From contig NZ_JAYKOT010000003.1 of NCBI RefSeq assembly GCF_035481615.1, positions 744,001-808,000 on the forward strand: a DNA stretch of 64,000 bases, given 5' to 3'. This DNA comes from Citroniella saccharovorans. GTDB lineage: Bacteria; Bacillota; Clostridia; Tissierellales; Peptoniphilaceae. Each line of letters begins with the position of its first letter. Position 1 is the first letter of the stretch. This document shows positions 17,034-25,592 of the stretch, piece after piece. The notes beneath the pieces were generated by a model. It worked only from the letters and a program-made list of their open reading frames with translations. It searched no databases and was not told the origin of the DNA. The position numbers and the translations under genes are program-made.

Positions 17034-17222
17034 AATTTAATAGTGGCGAAGATTAAGAGTAGTAGATTAGAACTGTTATTTAGAGAGAAAATGGTTGGTG
17101 AAAATTTTCTAACAAGCTATTTGAAGTTGCTTATGAGCTAGATATTAAATAAGCGTAATTTATTTTACGGAAATTAGGTGGTACCACGATAACTATTCGT
17201 CCTATACGAATAGTTTTTTTAT
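17034..17222 (+). promoter_or_regulatory. T-box riboswitch controlling valS
   Basis: The T-box core AGGTGGTACCACGA (17176-17189) is followed by a terminator. In that terminator AACTATTCGT (17191-17200) pairs with ACGAATAGTT (17206-17215), then a T run. Upstream, Stem I shows AGAGAG and GGTTGGTG apical elements. A specifier loop TTGAAGTTGC (17121-17130) gives GTT, a valine codon, at 17126-17128. Uncharged tRNA-Val should stabilise the antiterminator. Together with the promoter this accounts for the gap from 16906 to 17242. Confidence 0.9.
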
Positions 17223-17242
17223 TATTTAAAAAGGAGTAGAAT

Positions 17243-19876
17243 GTGAAAGAGTTAGAAAAAGTATATGATCCGAGTCTTTTTGAAAAAAGAATTTATAAGA
17301 TTTGGAAAGAAGGAGGATATTTTAAGGCAAATAATAATTCTGGAAAAAAGACTTATTCTATGGTTATGCCTCCCCCAAATGTTACAGGAATTTTACACAT
17401 CGGGCATGCACTAAATAATACATTACCAGATGTTATGGCTAGATATAAAAGATTAAAAGGATATGAAGTTTTGTGGATTCCAGGTACAGATCATGCTAGT
17501 ATAGCAACAGAAGCAAAAGTTAAAAATAAAATTGAGTCAGAAGGAAGAAAAAAAGAAGATCTAACTAGAGAAGAATTTGTAGAAGAAGCATGGAAATGGA
17601 CCAAAGAATATGGAGGTAATATAAAAACCCAACTAGAAAGACTTGGTATTTCACCAGACTGGTCTAGGGAAAGATTTACTTTAGATGAAAAACTTTCCAA
17701 AGCTGTGGAAACATTTTTTATTAATTTATATAAAGATGGTTATATTTATAAAGGCGATAGAATAGTAAATTGGTGTCCTCACTGCAATACAGCTGTATCA
17801 GATATAGAAGTAGAACATGAAGATGAGAATGGAAAATTATATTATATAAAATACAAGATAGAAAATTCAGATAAATTTCTTCTAATTGCAACTACAAGAC
17901 CTGAAACTCTTCTTGGGGATCTTGCTGTAAGTGTTAATCCAAAGGACGAAAGATATAAGGATTTAGTTGGTAAAAATGTAATTCTACCATTAGTAAATAA
18001 ACTTATTCCTATTATTGAAGATAGTTATGTTGATATGGAATATGGAACAGGAGTCGTTAAAATTACACCCTCACATGATCCAAATGACTTTGAAGTAGGT
18101 AGTAGAGCTAATCTTGGTCAAAATATCGTAATAGGTACAGATGCAAAAATCATAGCTGGAAATGGTAAATATTCTGGCATGGATAGATATGAAGCTAGAA
18201 AAGAAATTATTAAAGACTTAGATAAACTTGGTCAGTTAGAGAAAATTGAAGATATATCTCATGCAGTAGGACATTGTAGTAGGTGTAAAACTATTATAGA
18301 ACCTCTTATTTCTAAACAATGGTTTCTTAAAATGGATGAACTCGCTAAACCAGCGATAGAAGCTGTAAAAACAAAAAAAATTAAATTCTATCCTGAAAGA
18401 TTTGAAAAAACCTATTTAAATTGGTTAGAAAACATAAGAGATTGGTGCATATCTAGACAGCTTTATTGGGGACATAGAATACCCGTTTATACATGTACAA
18501 AGTGCGGTAAAATCTATGTTGGAATAAATCCAAAAGAAAAGTGTGATGAGTGTTGTAATGATTCATTTAAACAAGAAGAAGACACTCTTGATACTTGGTT
18601 TTCTTCAGCACTTTGGCCATTTTCTACAATGGGTTGGCCTGAAAAAACAGAAGACTTTAATGAATTTTTCCCAACTGATTTATTAATTACTGGATATGAT
18701 ATTTTATTTTTCTGGGTTATAAGAATGGTTTTTTCATCATTGTATAATACAGGCGAGATTCCTTTTAAAGATGTTTTCTTAACTGGACTAGTTAGAGACT
18801 CCGAAGGAAGAAAGATGTCTAAATCACTAAATAATGGAATTGATCCAATAGAGGTAATGGATAAATATGGAGCTGATGCTTTAAGATTTATGCTTACTAA
18901 TGGAATGACTGCTGGAAATGATATGAGATTTTATATTGAAAGAGTTGAATCTGCTAGGAATTTTGCAAATAAGCTTTGGAATGCTTCTAGGTTTGTTTTG
19001 ATGCACACAAATCAGGACTATAAAGGTGAATTGTATTTAGAAAATCTAAAGACTGAAGATAAATGGATCTTAGGTAAACTTTCTTTAATGACTAAAGAAT
19101 TCTCAAATCATATGGAAAAATATGAATTTTCAATGGCAGCATCAACAATTTATGATTTTACATGGAACTATTTTTGTGATTGGTATATAGAAATTATAAA
19201 GAAAAGATTATTTTCAGAAGATTCTACTGATAAAAAAACTGCTAGCGAATGTAGTTTATATGTTTTAACTAATATTTTAAAAGTTCTATCCACTATTATG
19301 CCATTTATTTGTGAAGAAATCTATTCATTCTTGCCAAATAAAAAGGATATGCTTATTAATGAGAATTATCCAGAAATTAATTTTGATAATGAATATTCAG
19401 AAGAAATTTTTGAATTAGATAACTTGATTGATGTAATAACTCAAATAAGAAATAGAAGAAATGAATTAAATATACATCCATCAAAAAGATCAACTTTATT
19501 GATAGATACTAGTGATATTTATTATAATCTATTTAAAAATAATTTAGGAATTTTAACTAGTATGTCAAATGTGGACTCAATAGAAAGAGTTAAAAATGAT
19601 CCTGGTGACAGTATTCAAATTGTTAATGAAAACTATAAAATTTATATTCCTCTAAAAGGTCTCGTAGACTATGATAAAGAATTAGAAAGGCTATATAAAG
19701 AAAAAAATATAGCCGAATCAGAACTTAAAAGAGCAGAAGGAAAATTAAATAACAAAGGATTTACAAGTAAAGCTCCACAAAATTTAATTGATGAAGAAAA
19801 AGAGAAAATAGAGAAATATAATAAATTAATTAATGAAATAGATGCAAGTATTAAAAATGTTAAATCAAAATTATAA
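17243..19876 (+). CDS. valS: valyl-tRNA synthetase
   Basis: Charges tRNA-Val. An 877-residue class I synthetase. HIGHALNNT near residue 51 is the HIGH motif and GRKMSKSLNNGIDP near 526 the KMSKS motif. VNWCPHCNTA, HCSRCKT and CTKCGKIY supply zinc-type cysteines. The editing domain lies about residues 190-340. A C-terminal coiled-coil arm (DKELERLYKEKNIAESELKRAEG) is typical of ValRS. The start is a GTG at 17243 behind AAGGAG. The T-box with a valine specifier supports the identity. Confidence 0.97.
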   Translation: MKELEKVYDPSLFEKRIYKIWKEGGYFKANNNSGKKTYSMVMPPPNVTGILHIGHALNNTLPDVMARYKRLKGYEVLWIPGTDHASIATEAKVKNKIESEGRKKEDLTREEFVEEAWKWTKEYGGNIKTQLERLGISPDWSRERFTLDEKLSKAVETFFINLYKDGYIYKGDRIVNWCPHCNTAVSDIEVEHEDENGKLYYIKYKIENSDKFLLIATTRPETLLGDLAVSVNPKDERYKDLVGKNVILPLVNKLIPIIEDSYVDMEYGTGVVKITPSHDPNDFEVGSRANLGQNIVIGTDAKIIAGNGKYSGMDRYEARKEIIKDLDKLGQLEKIEDISHAVGHCSRCKTIIEPLISKQWFLKMDELAKPAIEAVKTKKIKFYPERFEKTYLNWLENIRDWCISRQLYWGHRIPVYTCTKCGKIYVGINPKEKCDECCNDSFKQEEDTLDTWFSSALWPFSTMGWPEKTEDFNEFFPTDLLITGYDILFFWVIRMVFSSLYNTGEIPFKDVFLTGLVRDSEGRKMSKSLNNGIDPIEVMDKYGADALRFMLTNGMTAGNDMRFYIERVESARNFANKLWNASRFVLMHTNQDYKGELYLENLKTEDKWILGKLSLMTKEFSNHMEKYEFSMAASTIYDFTWNYFCDWYIEIIKKRLFSEDSTDKKTASECSLYVLTNILKVLSTIMPFICEEIYSFLPNKKDMLINENYPEINFDNEYSEEIFELDNLIDVITQIRNRRNELNIHPSKRSTLLIDTSDIYYNLFKNNLGILTSMSNVDSIERVKNDPGDSIQIVNENYKIYIPLKGLVDYDKELERLYKEKNIAESELKRAEGKLNNKGFTSKAPQNLIDEEKEKIEKYNKLINEIDASIKNVKSKL

Positions 19877-21128
19877 AGATGCAATTAATTTTTTAGATAG
19901 CCCTCAAAGATATGGAAACCATGGAGATTTAAAGAATATCTCTATGGTTCTCAGATCTTTTTCCAATCCTCAGAATAGTTTTAAATCAATTCAGGTTACA
20001 GGTACTAATGGTAAGGGATCTACATCCACTTTTGTTCACAATCTTCTAATACAAAAAAATCTAAAAGTTGGTCTGTTTACATCTCCTCACATTATTAGAA
20101 TAAATGAAAGGATTAAAGTCTCTTCTAAAGAAATATCAGATGATGATTTGGCAAAATATATTTTAATTGTAAAAGATAAAATGGAAAATTTAAATATAGA
20201 TTTAACTTATTTTGAAATATTAACCATAGTAAGTTTTCTATATTTTAAAGATAAAAAAGTTGATATTGCCGTTATAGAAGTTGGAATTGGTGCAAGAATT
20301 GATCCAACAAATATTGTTTCAAATACAATTCTTTCTATAATAACTACTATTGGTATTGATCATAAAAGTAGATTAGGATCAACAAAAGAAGAGGTTGCTT
20401 ACGAAAAATCTTTTATAATAAAAAATAAATCTAAAGTTGCAAGCTTTAAGCATGAAAAAAATGTTGACGACATATTTATCAATAAGGCTAAAGAAAAAAA
20501 CAGCTCAATAATTTTTATTAATAGGGATGAGATAAAATATCAAAAATTAGTAGATGGTTTTCAAGTCTTTTATAGCGATAAAAAATATCATCTAAAAAGC
20601 TTATCTAAGTTTCAAGTTTATAATAGCTATTTAAGTTTAATTGCTTTAAAGGAAATAGGTTTTTCTTTCGAAGAAAATGAATGTGAAAAAGCCTTTAACA
20701 TTGAAATACCAGCAAGAATGAATATTTTGAATAATAAGCCATTAATTATAGCTGATGGTGCTCATAACGAAGATGCCTATAAAGAACTTTTAAATTTTAT
20801 AGAATCCGCTAAATATGATAAAATAATTTTATGTATTGGGACTATGGCTGATAAGGAGTATTCCGAATCTTTAAAGCAAATTATTGATATGTCTAGTAAA
20901 GTTATTATAAGCAGAATAGATTGTGATAGAGCTTTAAATATGGACAAAATAAAGGAAATCTATAACATAAAAAATTATGAAATAATAAATAATCTTAATG
21001 ATGCTTATACTAAAGCAATTGAACTATCAGATAGTTCTTCATTAACTATATTTACTGGATCACTATATTTTATTGGAGAAATTCTTAAATTACATCAAGA
21101 AAATAGGAGGTTCTATTGGAAAATTTAA
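19857..21128 (+). CDS. folC: folylpolyglutamate synthase/dihydrofolate synthase
   Basis: Adds glutamate to folates. About 423 residues of the Mur-ligase type. VTGTNGKGSTSTFVHNLL near residue 44 is the P-loop. YFEILTIVSFLYF near 117, EVGIGARIDPTNIV near 141 and ADGAHNEDAY near 303 complete the family set. The ATG at 19857, which gives MLNQNYKDAINFL, matches the usual N-terminus. An in-frame ATG at 19842 is also possible. Neither has a strong ribosome site, and both lie within the end of valS. A small membrane-protein gene begins within its last codons. Confidence 0.93.
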   Translation: MLNQNYKDAINFLDSPQRYGNHGDLKNISMVLRSFSNPQNSFKSIQVTGTNGKGSTSTFVHNLLIQKNLKVGLFTSPHIIRINERIKVSSKEISDDDLAKYILIVKDKMENLNIDLTYFEILTIVSFLYFKDKKVDIAVIEVGIGARIDPTNIVSNTILSIITTIGIDHKSRLGSTKEEVAYEKSFIIKNKSKVASFKHEKNVDDIFINKAKEKNSSIIFINRDEIKYQKLVDGFQVFYSDKKYHLKSLSKFQVYNSYLSLIALKEIGFSFEENECEKAFNIEIPARMNILNNKPLIIADGAHNEDAYKELLNFIESAKYDKIILCIGTMADKEYSESLKQIIDMSSKVIISRIDCDRALNMDKIKEIYNIKNYEIINNLNDAYTKAIELSDSSSLTIFTGSLYFIGEILKLHQENRRFYWKI

Positions 21129-21268
21129 AACCTGTATTATACTTTTTCGTTATTTTAGTATTAATCAGTATACAATATACTTTAAATAAAATTTTAATGG
21201 AAATTAGAAGAATAAAATTTGATTCAAAAAGTTTAGATTTGAGGGAGAAAAGAACAAGTGAAAAGTAA
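21116..21268 (+). CDS. small single-span membrane protein (unrecognised)
   Basis: A 50-residue reading frame starting with TTG at 21116, exactly 7 bases after a perfect AGGAGG (21103-21108). It begins LENLKPVLYFFVILVLISIQ, giving one hydrophobic segment at residues 6-22. A basic, then mixed-charge tail of about 28 residues follows (NKILMEIRRIKFDSKSLDL). It overlaps folC by 13 bases at the front and hpt by 11 bases at the back, the same tight coupling seen elsewhere in this operon. No family was recognised. Confidence 0.6.
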   Translation: MENLKPVLYFFVILVLISIQYTLNKILMEIRRIKFDSKSLDLREKRTSEK

Positions 21269-21770
21269 AGTGCTGTTTAGTGAAGAAGTTATTAAAAAAA
21301 GAATTAGTGAAATTGCTAAATCTATTAAAAAAGATTTAGGATACGATGATCTTGTCGTAATTGCACTTTTAAGAGGTGGCTTTATCTATGCCTCTGACCT
21401 TGTAAGAAAACTTCGCGAAAACATTATAATAGATTTCATTACAACTTCGTCATATGATAATAATGAATATTCTAGTGGAGTAGTTGATATTTTATCTGAT
21501 ATTAGAACAAATGTAGAAAATAAAAACGTATTAATTGTTGATGATATATTAGATTCTGGTAGGACTCTATTAAAAGTAAAAAAACATATCGAAAGTAAAA
21601 ATCCCAAAAATATTAAAACCTCTGTATTATTAGATAAAAAATCTAGAAGGATTGAGAATATTGAGGCCGACTATGTAGGCTTTGAGATAGAGGATTATTT
21701 TGTAGTCGGATATGGGTTAAATTATGGTGAATATTTTAGAAATGTTCCTTATATTTTCATTTTTGAATAA
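21258..21770 (+). CDS. hpt: hypoxanthine phosphoribosyltransferase
   Basis: A purine-salvage enzyme of 170 residues making IMP or GMP from hypoxanthine or guanine and PRPP. VLIVDDILDSGRTLLKVK near residue 93 is the PRPP-binding signature. VVIALLRGGFIYASDLVR near 33 is the pyrophosphate loop, and ADYVGFEIEDYFVVGYGLNY near 137 the base-binding part. The start is GTG 21258 behind GAGGGAG. It is the last gene before the csp promoter. Confidence 0.93.
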   Translation: MKSKVLFSEEVIKKRISEIAKSIKKDLGYDDLVVIALLRGGFIYASDLVRKLRENIIIDFITTSSYDNNEYSSGVVDILSDIRTNVENKNVLIVDDILDSGRTLLKVKKHIESKNPKNIKTSVLLDKKSRRIENIEADYVGFEIEDYFVVGYGLNYGEYFRNVPYIFIFE

Positions 21771-21776
21771 ACATTG

Positions 21777-21805
21777 TTGACAAATTCATTTTATTATGTT
21801 ATAGT
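21777..21805 (+). promoter_or_regulatory. sigma-A promoter of the cold-shock gene
   Basis: TTGACA (21777-21782), 17 bases, TATAGT (21800-21805). It begins just after the hpt stop. Confidence 0.75.
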
Positions 21806-21812
21806 AAAAAAA

Positions 21813-21825
21813 GTGACAGTGTCAC
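21813..21825 (+). promoter_or_regulatory. short palindrome at the csp transcript start
   Basis: GTGAC AGT GTCAC is a perfect 13-base dyad right at the expected transcription start. It is followed by AAAAG and six T. It could be an operator or a small 5' hairpin. GTCACAAAA, which includes its right arm, recurs in the dyad before the recombinase gene. Confidence 0.4.
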
Positions 21826-21854
21826 AAAAGTTTTTTAAGGAGTGTAGTTTATAA

Positions 21855-22058
21855 ATGACAAAAGGAACAGTAAAATGGTTTAACGCAACAAAAGGATATG
21901 GATTTATTTCAACTGAAGAAGGAGAGGATGTATTCGTACACTACTCAGCTTTAGAAGATAATGGTGAATTCAGAACTTTAGACGAAGGACAAGAAGTTGA
22001 ATTTGAAATCACTGAAGGCGAAAAAGGTCCTCAAGCTTCAAACGTTGTTAAATTATAA
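21855..22058 (+). CDS. cold-shock protein
   Basis: A 67-residue CspA-type single-stranded RNA-binding protein. KGTVKWFNATKGYGFI and EDVFVHYSAL hold RNP1 and RNP2, the aromatic RNA-binding strands. Length and sequence are typical, and its codon use is richer in G+C-ending codons than its neighbours, as in highly expressed genes. It has its own promoter, a leader of about 45 bases with AAGGAG, and a terminator, so it is a single-gene unit. Confidence 0.95.
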   Translation: MTKGTVKWFNATKGYGFISTEEGEDVFVHYSALEDNGEFRTLDEGQEVEFEITEGEKGPQASNVVKL

Positions 22059-22088
22059 TATAATAAAAAAATTTAAATAACGCGAAGT

Positions 22089-22118
22089 AAAACCCCTATT
22101 TTTAATAGGGGTTTTAGT
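22089..22118 (+). terminator. terminator after csp
   Basis: AAAACCCCTATT (22089-22100) pairs perfectly with AATAGGGGTTTT (22104-22115) around a TTT loop, then T-rich sequence. Confidence 0.88.
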
Positions 22119-22184
22119 TTTATATATATTCAATATTAAATAATATAATTTATAAATAAAAAAAGTACTCATTAAAGAGTACTA

Positions 22185-22258
22185 TGGAGGCGACACCCAG
22201 ATTTGAACTGGGGGTGAAGGTGTTGCAGACCTCTGCCTTACCGCTTGGCTATGTCGCC
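22185..22258 (-). tRNA. tRNA-Cys (GCA)
   Basis: Read on the minus strand it begins GGCGACATAGCC and ends TGTCGCCTCCA with CCA encoded. The anticodon loop CTGCAAC gives anticodon GCA. The acceptor stem (GGCGACA/TGTCGCC), a D-loop with AAGCGGTAAGGC and a T-arm GTTCAAATC are all normal. Confidence 0.95.
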
Positions 22259-22261
22259 TAA

Positions 22262-22336
22262 TGGAGCGGAAGACGAGATTCGAACTCGCGACCCTCGCCT
22301 TGGCAAGGCGATGCTCTACCACTGAGCCACTTCCGC
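22262..22336 (-). tRNA. tRNA-Gly (GCC)
   Basis: Read on the minus strand it begins GCGGAAGTGGCTCAGTGG and ends CTTCCGCTCCA with CCA encoded. CGCCTTGCCAAGGCG places GCC as the anticodon. The T-arm has GTTCGAATC. It lies 3 bases upstream of tRNA-Cys and shares one transcript with it. Confidence 0.95.
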
Positions 22337-22384
22337 AAATATTAAAAAAATATTAAAATTAAATTAATTTTTAATTACTTGTAT

Positions 22385-22413
22385 AATATACACTATATAA
22401 TATCTTATGTCAA
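22385..22413 (-). promoter_or_regulatory. promoter of the tRNA-Gly/tRNA-Cys unit
   Basis: On the minus strand TTGACA (22413-22408) is followed after 17 bases by TATATT (22390-22385), about 50 bases before the tRNA-Gly 5' end. It lies back to back with the start of the next plus-strand gene. Confidence 0.65.
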
Positions 22414-22430
22414 GTAAAAAGGAGATAATT

Positions 22431-23156
22431 TTGAAATATAATTTTTTAAATTTACCAAAAGCATTAATTTGCTCAAATAAATTAGATAAAAAACTAATAT
22501 ATCTTATTGAATCTTTAGGAATTAAGTATATTCCTAGTATCAATAATTTAAATGTTAATAAAAATATCATGGATCATCCAGATATATCTATTTTCGAATT
22601 AAAAAAAAATAATTTTTTAATTGCAGAAAATTTATTTTTAAAGTATGAAAATTTATTAAAAGATTATGATTTACAATTAATAAGAGATAATGAAGATTTT
22701 TCCGAGAGCTATCCAAATGATTCATTTTTAAATGTATTTAAGTTTCAAAAATATTATTTACATACTGATAAAAGCTCTAAAATCCTTGATAAACTAATGA
22801 AAAATATGTCTTTTAAAAAATTAATTACAAAACAAGGTTATTCAAATTGTAGCTGTTTAAATATTAATGACAATATTGTTATAACAGAAGACTATTCTAT
22901 TACAAAGATATTAAATAAAGAAAATATTAAATTTTTATTAGTGAACAAAGGAGAAATAAAACTTCCAGGATTTAATTATGGATTTATAGGAGGGTCTGGG
23001 ATTCAGCTATCAGATAAATTATTTTTATTTTCTGGCAATATTAAAAAGCTTTCTTATTATGATAATTTAATCTCAATTTTACAAAAGAATGAATTAGAGC
23101 CTATTTATCCAGATATCGACATAGTTGATTTTGGGGGATTTGTTCCAATATATTAA
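22431..23156 (+). CDS. DUF6873-like GME-fold protein
   Basis: About 241 residues. HPDISIFELKKNNFLIAENL near residue 46, CSCLNINDNIVITED near 140 and FIGGSGIQLSDKLFLFSGN near 185 resemble the repeating strands of guanidine-modifying (GME) fold proteins of DUF6873. The usual catalytic set of arginine deiminases was not clear, so the activity is unknown. The start chosen is TTG 22431, 6 bases after AAGGAG. An in-frame ATG at 22407 lies within the divergent tRNA promoter and has no ribosome site. Confidence 0.6.
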   Translation: MKYNFLNLPKALICSNKLDKKLIYLIESLGIKYIPSINNLNVNKNIMDHPDISIFELKKNNFLIAENLFLKYENLLKDYDLQLIRDNEDFSESYPNDSFLNVFKFQKYYLHTDKSSKILDKLMKNMSFKKLITKQGYSNCSCLNINDNIVITEDYSITKILNKENIKFLLVNKGEIKLPGFNYGFIGGSGIQLSDKLFLFSGNIKKLSYYDNLISILQKNELEPIYPDIDIVDFGGFVPIY

Positions 23157-23271
23157 ATCCTAATTCTTTAATTTTTTTATTTTATATGATAATATATGTA
23201 TAAATAGAGCATTACTTTATTAATTTCATTATTCAAATTTTATATTTGAATTATATGTTTAAGGAGGAAAT

Positions 23272-24585
23272 ATGACTATTGTTAAACCATCTATACTACC
23301 AGGATTTTTAGAATTACTTCCTAGAGATCAAATAGTTTTTGATAATTTAAAAGAAATAATTGAGAGAAATTTTAAATTCTATGGTTTTTTTCCACTAGAT
23401 ACACCAATGATAGAAAAAAAAGAAGTATTACTAGCTAAAGAAAATGGTGAAACAACTAAGCAAATGTATGAAATAGACTCTTCTTCAAAAGATATGGTTT
23501 TAAGATTTGATCTTACAGTTCCATTATCTAGATACGTTGCAGAGCACTATCATGAACTTGAGTTTCCATTTAGAAGGTATCAAATATCAAAAGTATTTAG
23601 AGGTGAAAGAAACCAAAAAGGAAGATTTAAAGAATTTTATCAAGCAGATATTGATATAATAGGAGACAATTCTCTAGATATTAAGAATGATGCTGAAATT
23701 CCTAGAGTTATACTTTCCATATTGAAAGATATGAATTTTGACCAAATAAGTTTTCATATAAATAATCGTAAACTTATTAATGGATTTATGAAATCACTTG
23801 ATATAGAAAATTATGATGAAGTTTTAAGAGCTATTGATAAAGTTAAGAAAATGACTAAAGAGAACTTTTATTCATATCTTTTAGAACTTGTTAAATCAAA
23901 CGAAAAAGCTGATAGCATAATTGAATTCGTTTCCAAAGATTTAGAAAATGAAGAAATAATTGACTACTTAAATTCTCTTGAAATTGATAATGAAGAATTT
24001 GTTCAAGGACTTGAAGAGCTAAAAGAAGTTTATAAATATATGAAAATTTTTGGCGTAGACAATGAGTATATTAGAATAGATTTATCAATAACTAGAGGCT
24101 TAGATTATTATACTGGTACTGTTTATGAAACTTTTATTAAAGGATTTGAATCTATTGGAAGTATATGTTCAGGAGGAAGGTATGAAAATCTATCAGGTAA
24201 TTTCATTGAGAGAAATCTTCCGGGTGTAGGTATCTCTATAGGACTTTCTAGGCTTTATTATTCTCTTAATGAATTAGGTCTACTAAATAATGAAAAAAAT
24301 AATAATATAGATTTAATTATTTTTTCTATGGGAGTTTCATACGAATATCCAATTAAAATATTAAATTTACTTAGATCAAATAATTATAAAGCTCAGATTT
24401 ATTTTGAAGATGTTAAATTTAAGAAAAAACTAAATTATGCAAATAAACTTGGTATTCCTTATGTTATTATAATAGGGGATGAAGAGTTAAAAGAAAATAA
24501 AGTAACTTTTAAAAATATGCAAACTGGAGAGCAAATTTTGTGTTCATCTGAAGAATTAATCACTAAACTTAATGATATATTGTAA
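23272..24585 (+). CDS. hisS: histidyl-tRNA synthetase
   Basis: Charges tRNA-His. A 437-residue class II synthetase. Motif 2 is FRRYQISKVFRGERNQKG near residue 102, and the HisA motifs are TRGLDYYTGTVYE near 275 and SGGRYENL near 299. Motif 3 is GVGISIGLSRLYYSL near 320. A C-terminal anticodon-binding domain follows (IDLIIFSMG to the end). The presence of that domain argues for HisS rather than the paralogue HisZ. AAGGAGG precedes the ATG. An 8-bp hairpin (23231-23251) lies just upstream of the ribosome site. Confidence 0.93.
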   Translation: MTIVKPSILPGFLELLPRDQIVFDNLKEIIERNFKFYGFFPLDTPMIEKKEVLLAKENGETTKQMYEIDSSSKDMVLRFDLTVPLSRYVAEHYHELEFPFRRYQISKVFRGERNQKGRFKEFYQADIDIIGDNSLDIKNDAEIPRVILSILKDMNFDQISFHINNRKLINGFMKSLDIENYDEVLRAIDKVKKMTKENFYSYLLELVKSNEKADSIIEFVSKDLENEEIIDYLNSLEIDNEEFVQGLEELKEVYKYMKIFGVDNEYIRIDLSITRGLDYYTGTVYETFIKGFESIGSICSGGRYENLSGNFIERNLPGVGISIGLSRLYYSLNELGLLNNEKNNNIDLIIFSMGVSYEYPIKILNLLRSNNYKAQIYFEDVKFKKKLNYANKLGIPYVIIIGDEELKENKVTFKNMQTGEQILCSSEELITKLNDIL

Positions 24586-24608
24586 AAAATTAAATTTAAT
24601 GATAAAAT
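24580..24608 (+). promoter_or_regulatory. likely promoter of efp
   Basis: TTGTAA (24580-24585), 17 bases, TAAAAT (24603-24608), overlapping the hisS stop. Confidence 0.5.
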
Positions 24609-24645
24609 TATTGGTGAATAGAGCATAAATTTAGGAGGATAATTA

Positions 24646-25203
24646 ATGATATCAGCAAATGACTTCAGAAAAGGCGTTACTTTTGAAATGGATGGAGATG
24701 TTTATCAAATATTGGATTTCCAACATGTTAAGCCTGGAAAAGGAGCAGCCTTTGTAAGGGCTACTATTAAATCTGTTATGAATGGAGGTTCAAAAGAATT
24801 AACATTTAATCCAAACGATAGATATCAAGTGGCAAGAATTGAGACAAAGGAAATGCAATATTTATATAATGATGGACAATTATATTATTTTATGGATACA
24901 GAAACTTATGAACAAATTCCACTTGATGCAACAGATGTTGAAGATGCAATTAAATATTTAAGAGAAAATGATATGGCTACAATTAGAATATATAACAATA
25001 AACCTTTTGATGTAGCTGCACCAAACTTTGTTGAACTAGAAGTTACTCAAACAGAACCAGGAGTTAAAGGCAATACTGCCACTGGTGCAAGTAAACCAGC
25101 TACAGTCGAAACTGGAGCAGTTATTAATGTTCCTTTATTTGTTAATATTGGAGATAAAATTAAAATAGATACACGTACTAATGAATACTTATCAAGAGTA
25201 TAA
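24646..25203 (+). CDS. efp: elongation factor P
   Basis: Helps the ribosome through polyproline stretches. A 185-residue protein with three beta domains. The domain I tip DFQHVKPGKGAAFVRATIKS (residues 25-44) carries the Lys that is modified in many species. TEPGVKGNTATGASKPATVETG near 137 is the EF-P signature. AGGAGG precedes the ATG. It is followed by the CD1247-type gene in one transcript. Confidence 0.96.
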   Translation: MISANDFRKGVTFEMDGDVYQILDFQHVKPGKGAAFVRATIKSVMNGGSKELTFNPNDRYQVARIETKEMQYLYNDGQLYYFMDTETYEQIPLDATDVEDAIKYLRENDMATIRIYNNKPFDVAAPNFVELEVTQTEPGVKGNTATGASKPATVETGAVINVPLFVNIGDKIKIDTRTNEYLSRV

Positions 25204-25226
25204 TACAAAATCTAGGAGGATTTAAA

Positions 25227-25550
25227 ATGGAAAACTTATTTGAAAAAATTTCATATCTAAAGGGATTAGCAGAAGGCCTTGACTTAGATAATGAATCTAA
25301 AGAAGGAAAAGTTCTTGTAAAACTTATAGATGTTCTACAAGAAATGTATGAAGAAATTGATGATTTATATGACTCTCAAGAAGAACTTGAAGATTATGTT
25401 ACATTTATTGATGAGGATTTATCTGAAATTGAAGATGAATTCTATGAATATGATGATGAGTACGATGACATGGATTATGATGATTATGATGATTATGATT
25501 TCTATGATGAAGATGAGTCTGAAAATCAAGAGGAAAATGATGAACAATAA
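25227..25550 (+). CDS. CD1247-type protein with acidic, Asp/Tyr-rich tail
   Basis: A 107-residue protein. Residues 1-60 (LFEKISYLKGLAEGLDLDNE, then LIDVLQEMYEEIDDLYDSQEEL) match the pattern of the CD1247 N-terminal domain known from Clostridia. From about residue 70 the protein is a low-complexity acidic tail of Asp, Glu and Tyr built from repeated GAT-GAT/TAT codons. Members with C-terminal zinc ribbons exist, but none is seen here. AGGAGG precedes the ATG. Function is unknown. Its place after efp and before asp23/nusB is common in relatives. Confidence 0.7.
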   Translation: MENLFEKISYLKGLAEGLDLDNESKEGKVLVKLIDVLQEMYEEIDDLYDSQEELEDYVTFIDEDLSEIEDEFYEYDDEYDDMDYDDYDDYDFYDEDESENQEENDEQ

Positions 25551-25561
25551 ATGCTACTATT

Positions 25562-25592
25562 AGAGGTATCATAGATACCTCTTTTTTTTTAT
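25562..25592 (+). terminator. terminator after the CD1247-type gene
   Basis: AGAGGTATC (25562-25570) pairs perfectly with GATACCTCT (25574-25582) around ATA, followed by a long T run. Confidence 0.9.

Noticed and set aside
23272..24585. HisZ instead of HisS
   Set aside because: The C-terminal anticodon-binding domain and full HisA motifs are present, and no his biosynthesis genes are nearby.
25440..25520. CRISPR or tandem repeat in GATTATGAT repeats
   Set aside because: The repeat is the codon pattern of an Asp/Tyr-rich tail. No spacers exist here, and no CRISPR array was found in the window.
25330..25563. Met-rich reading frame inside the CD1247-type gene
   Set aside because: It is the shifted reading of GAT-rich codons and has no ribosome site.
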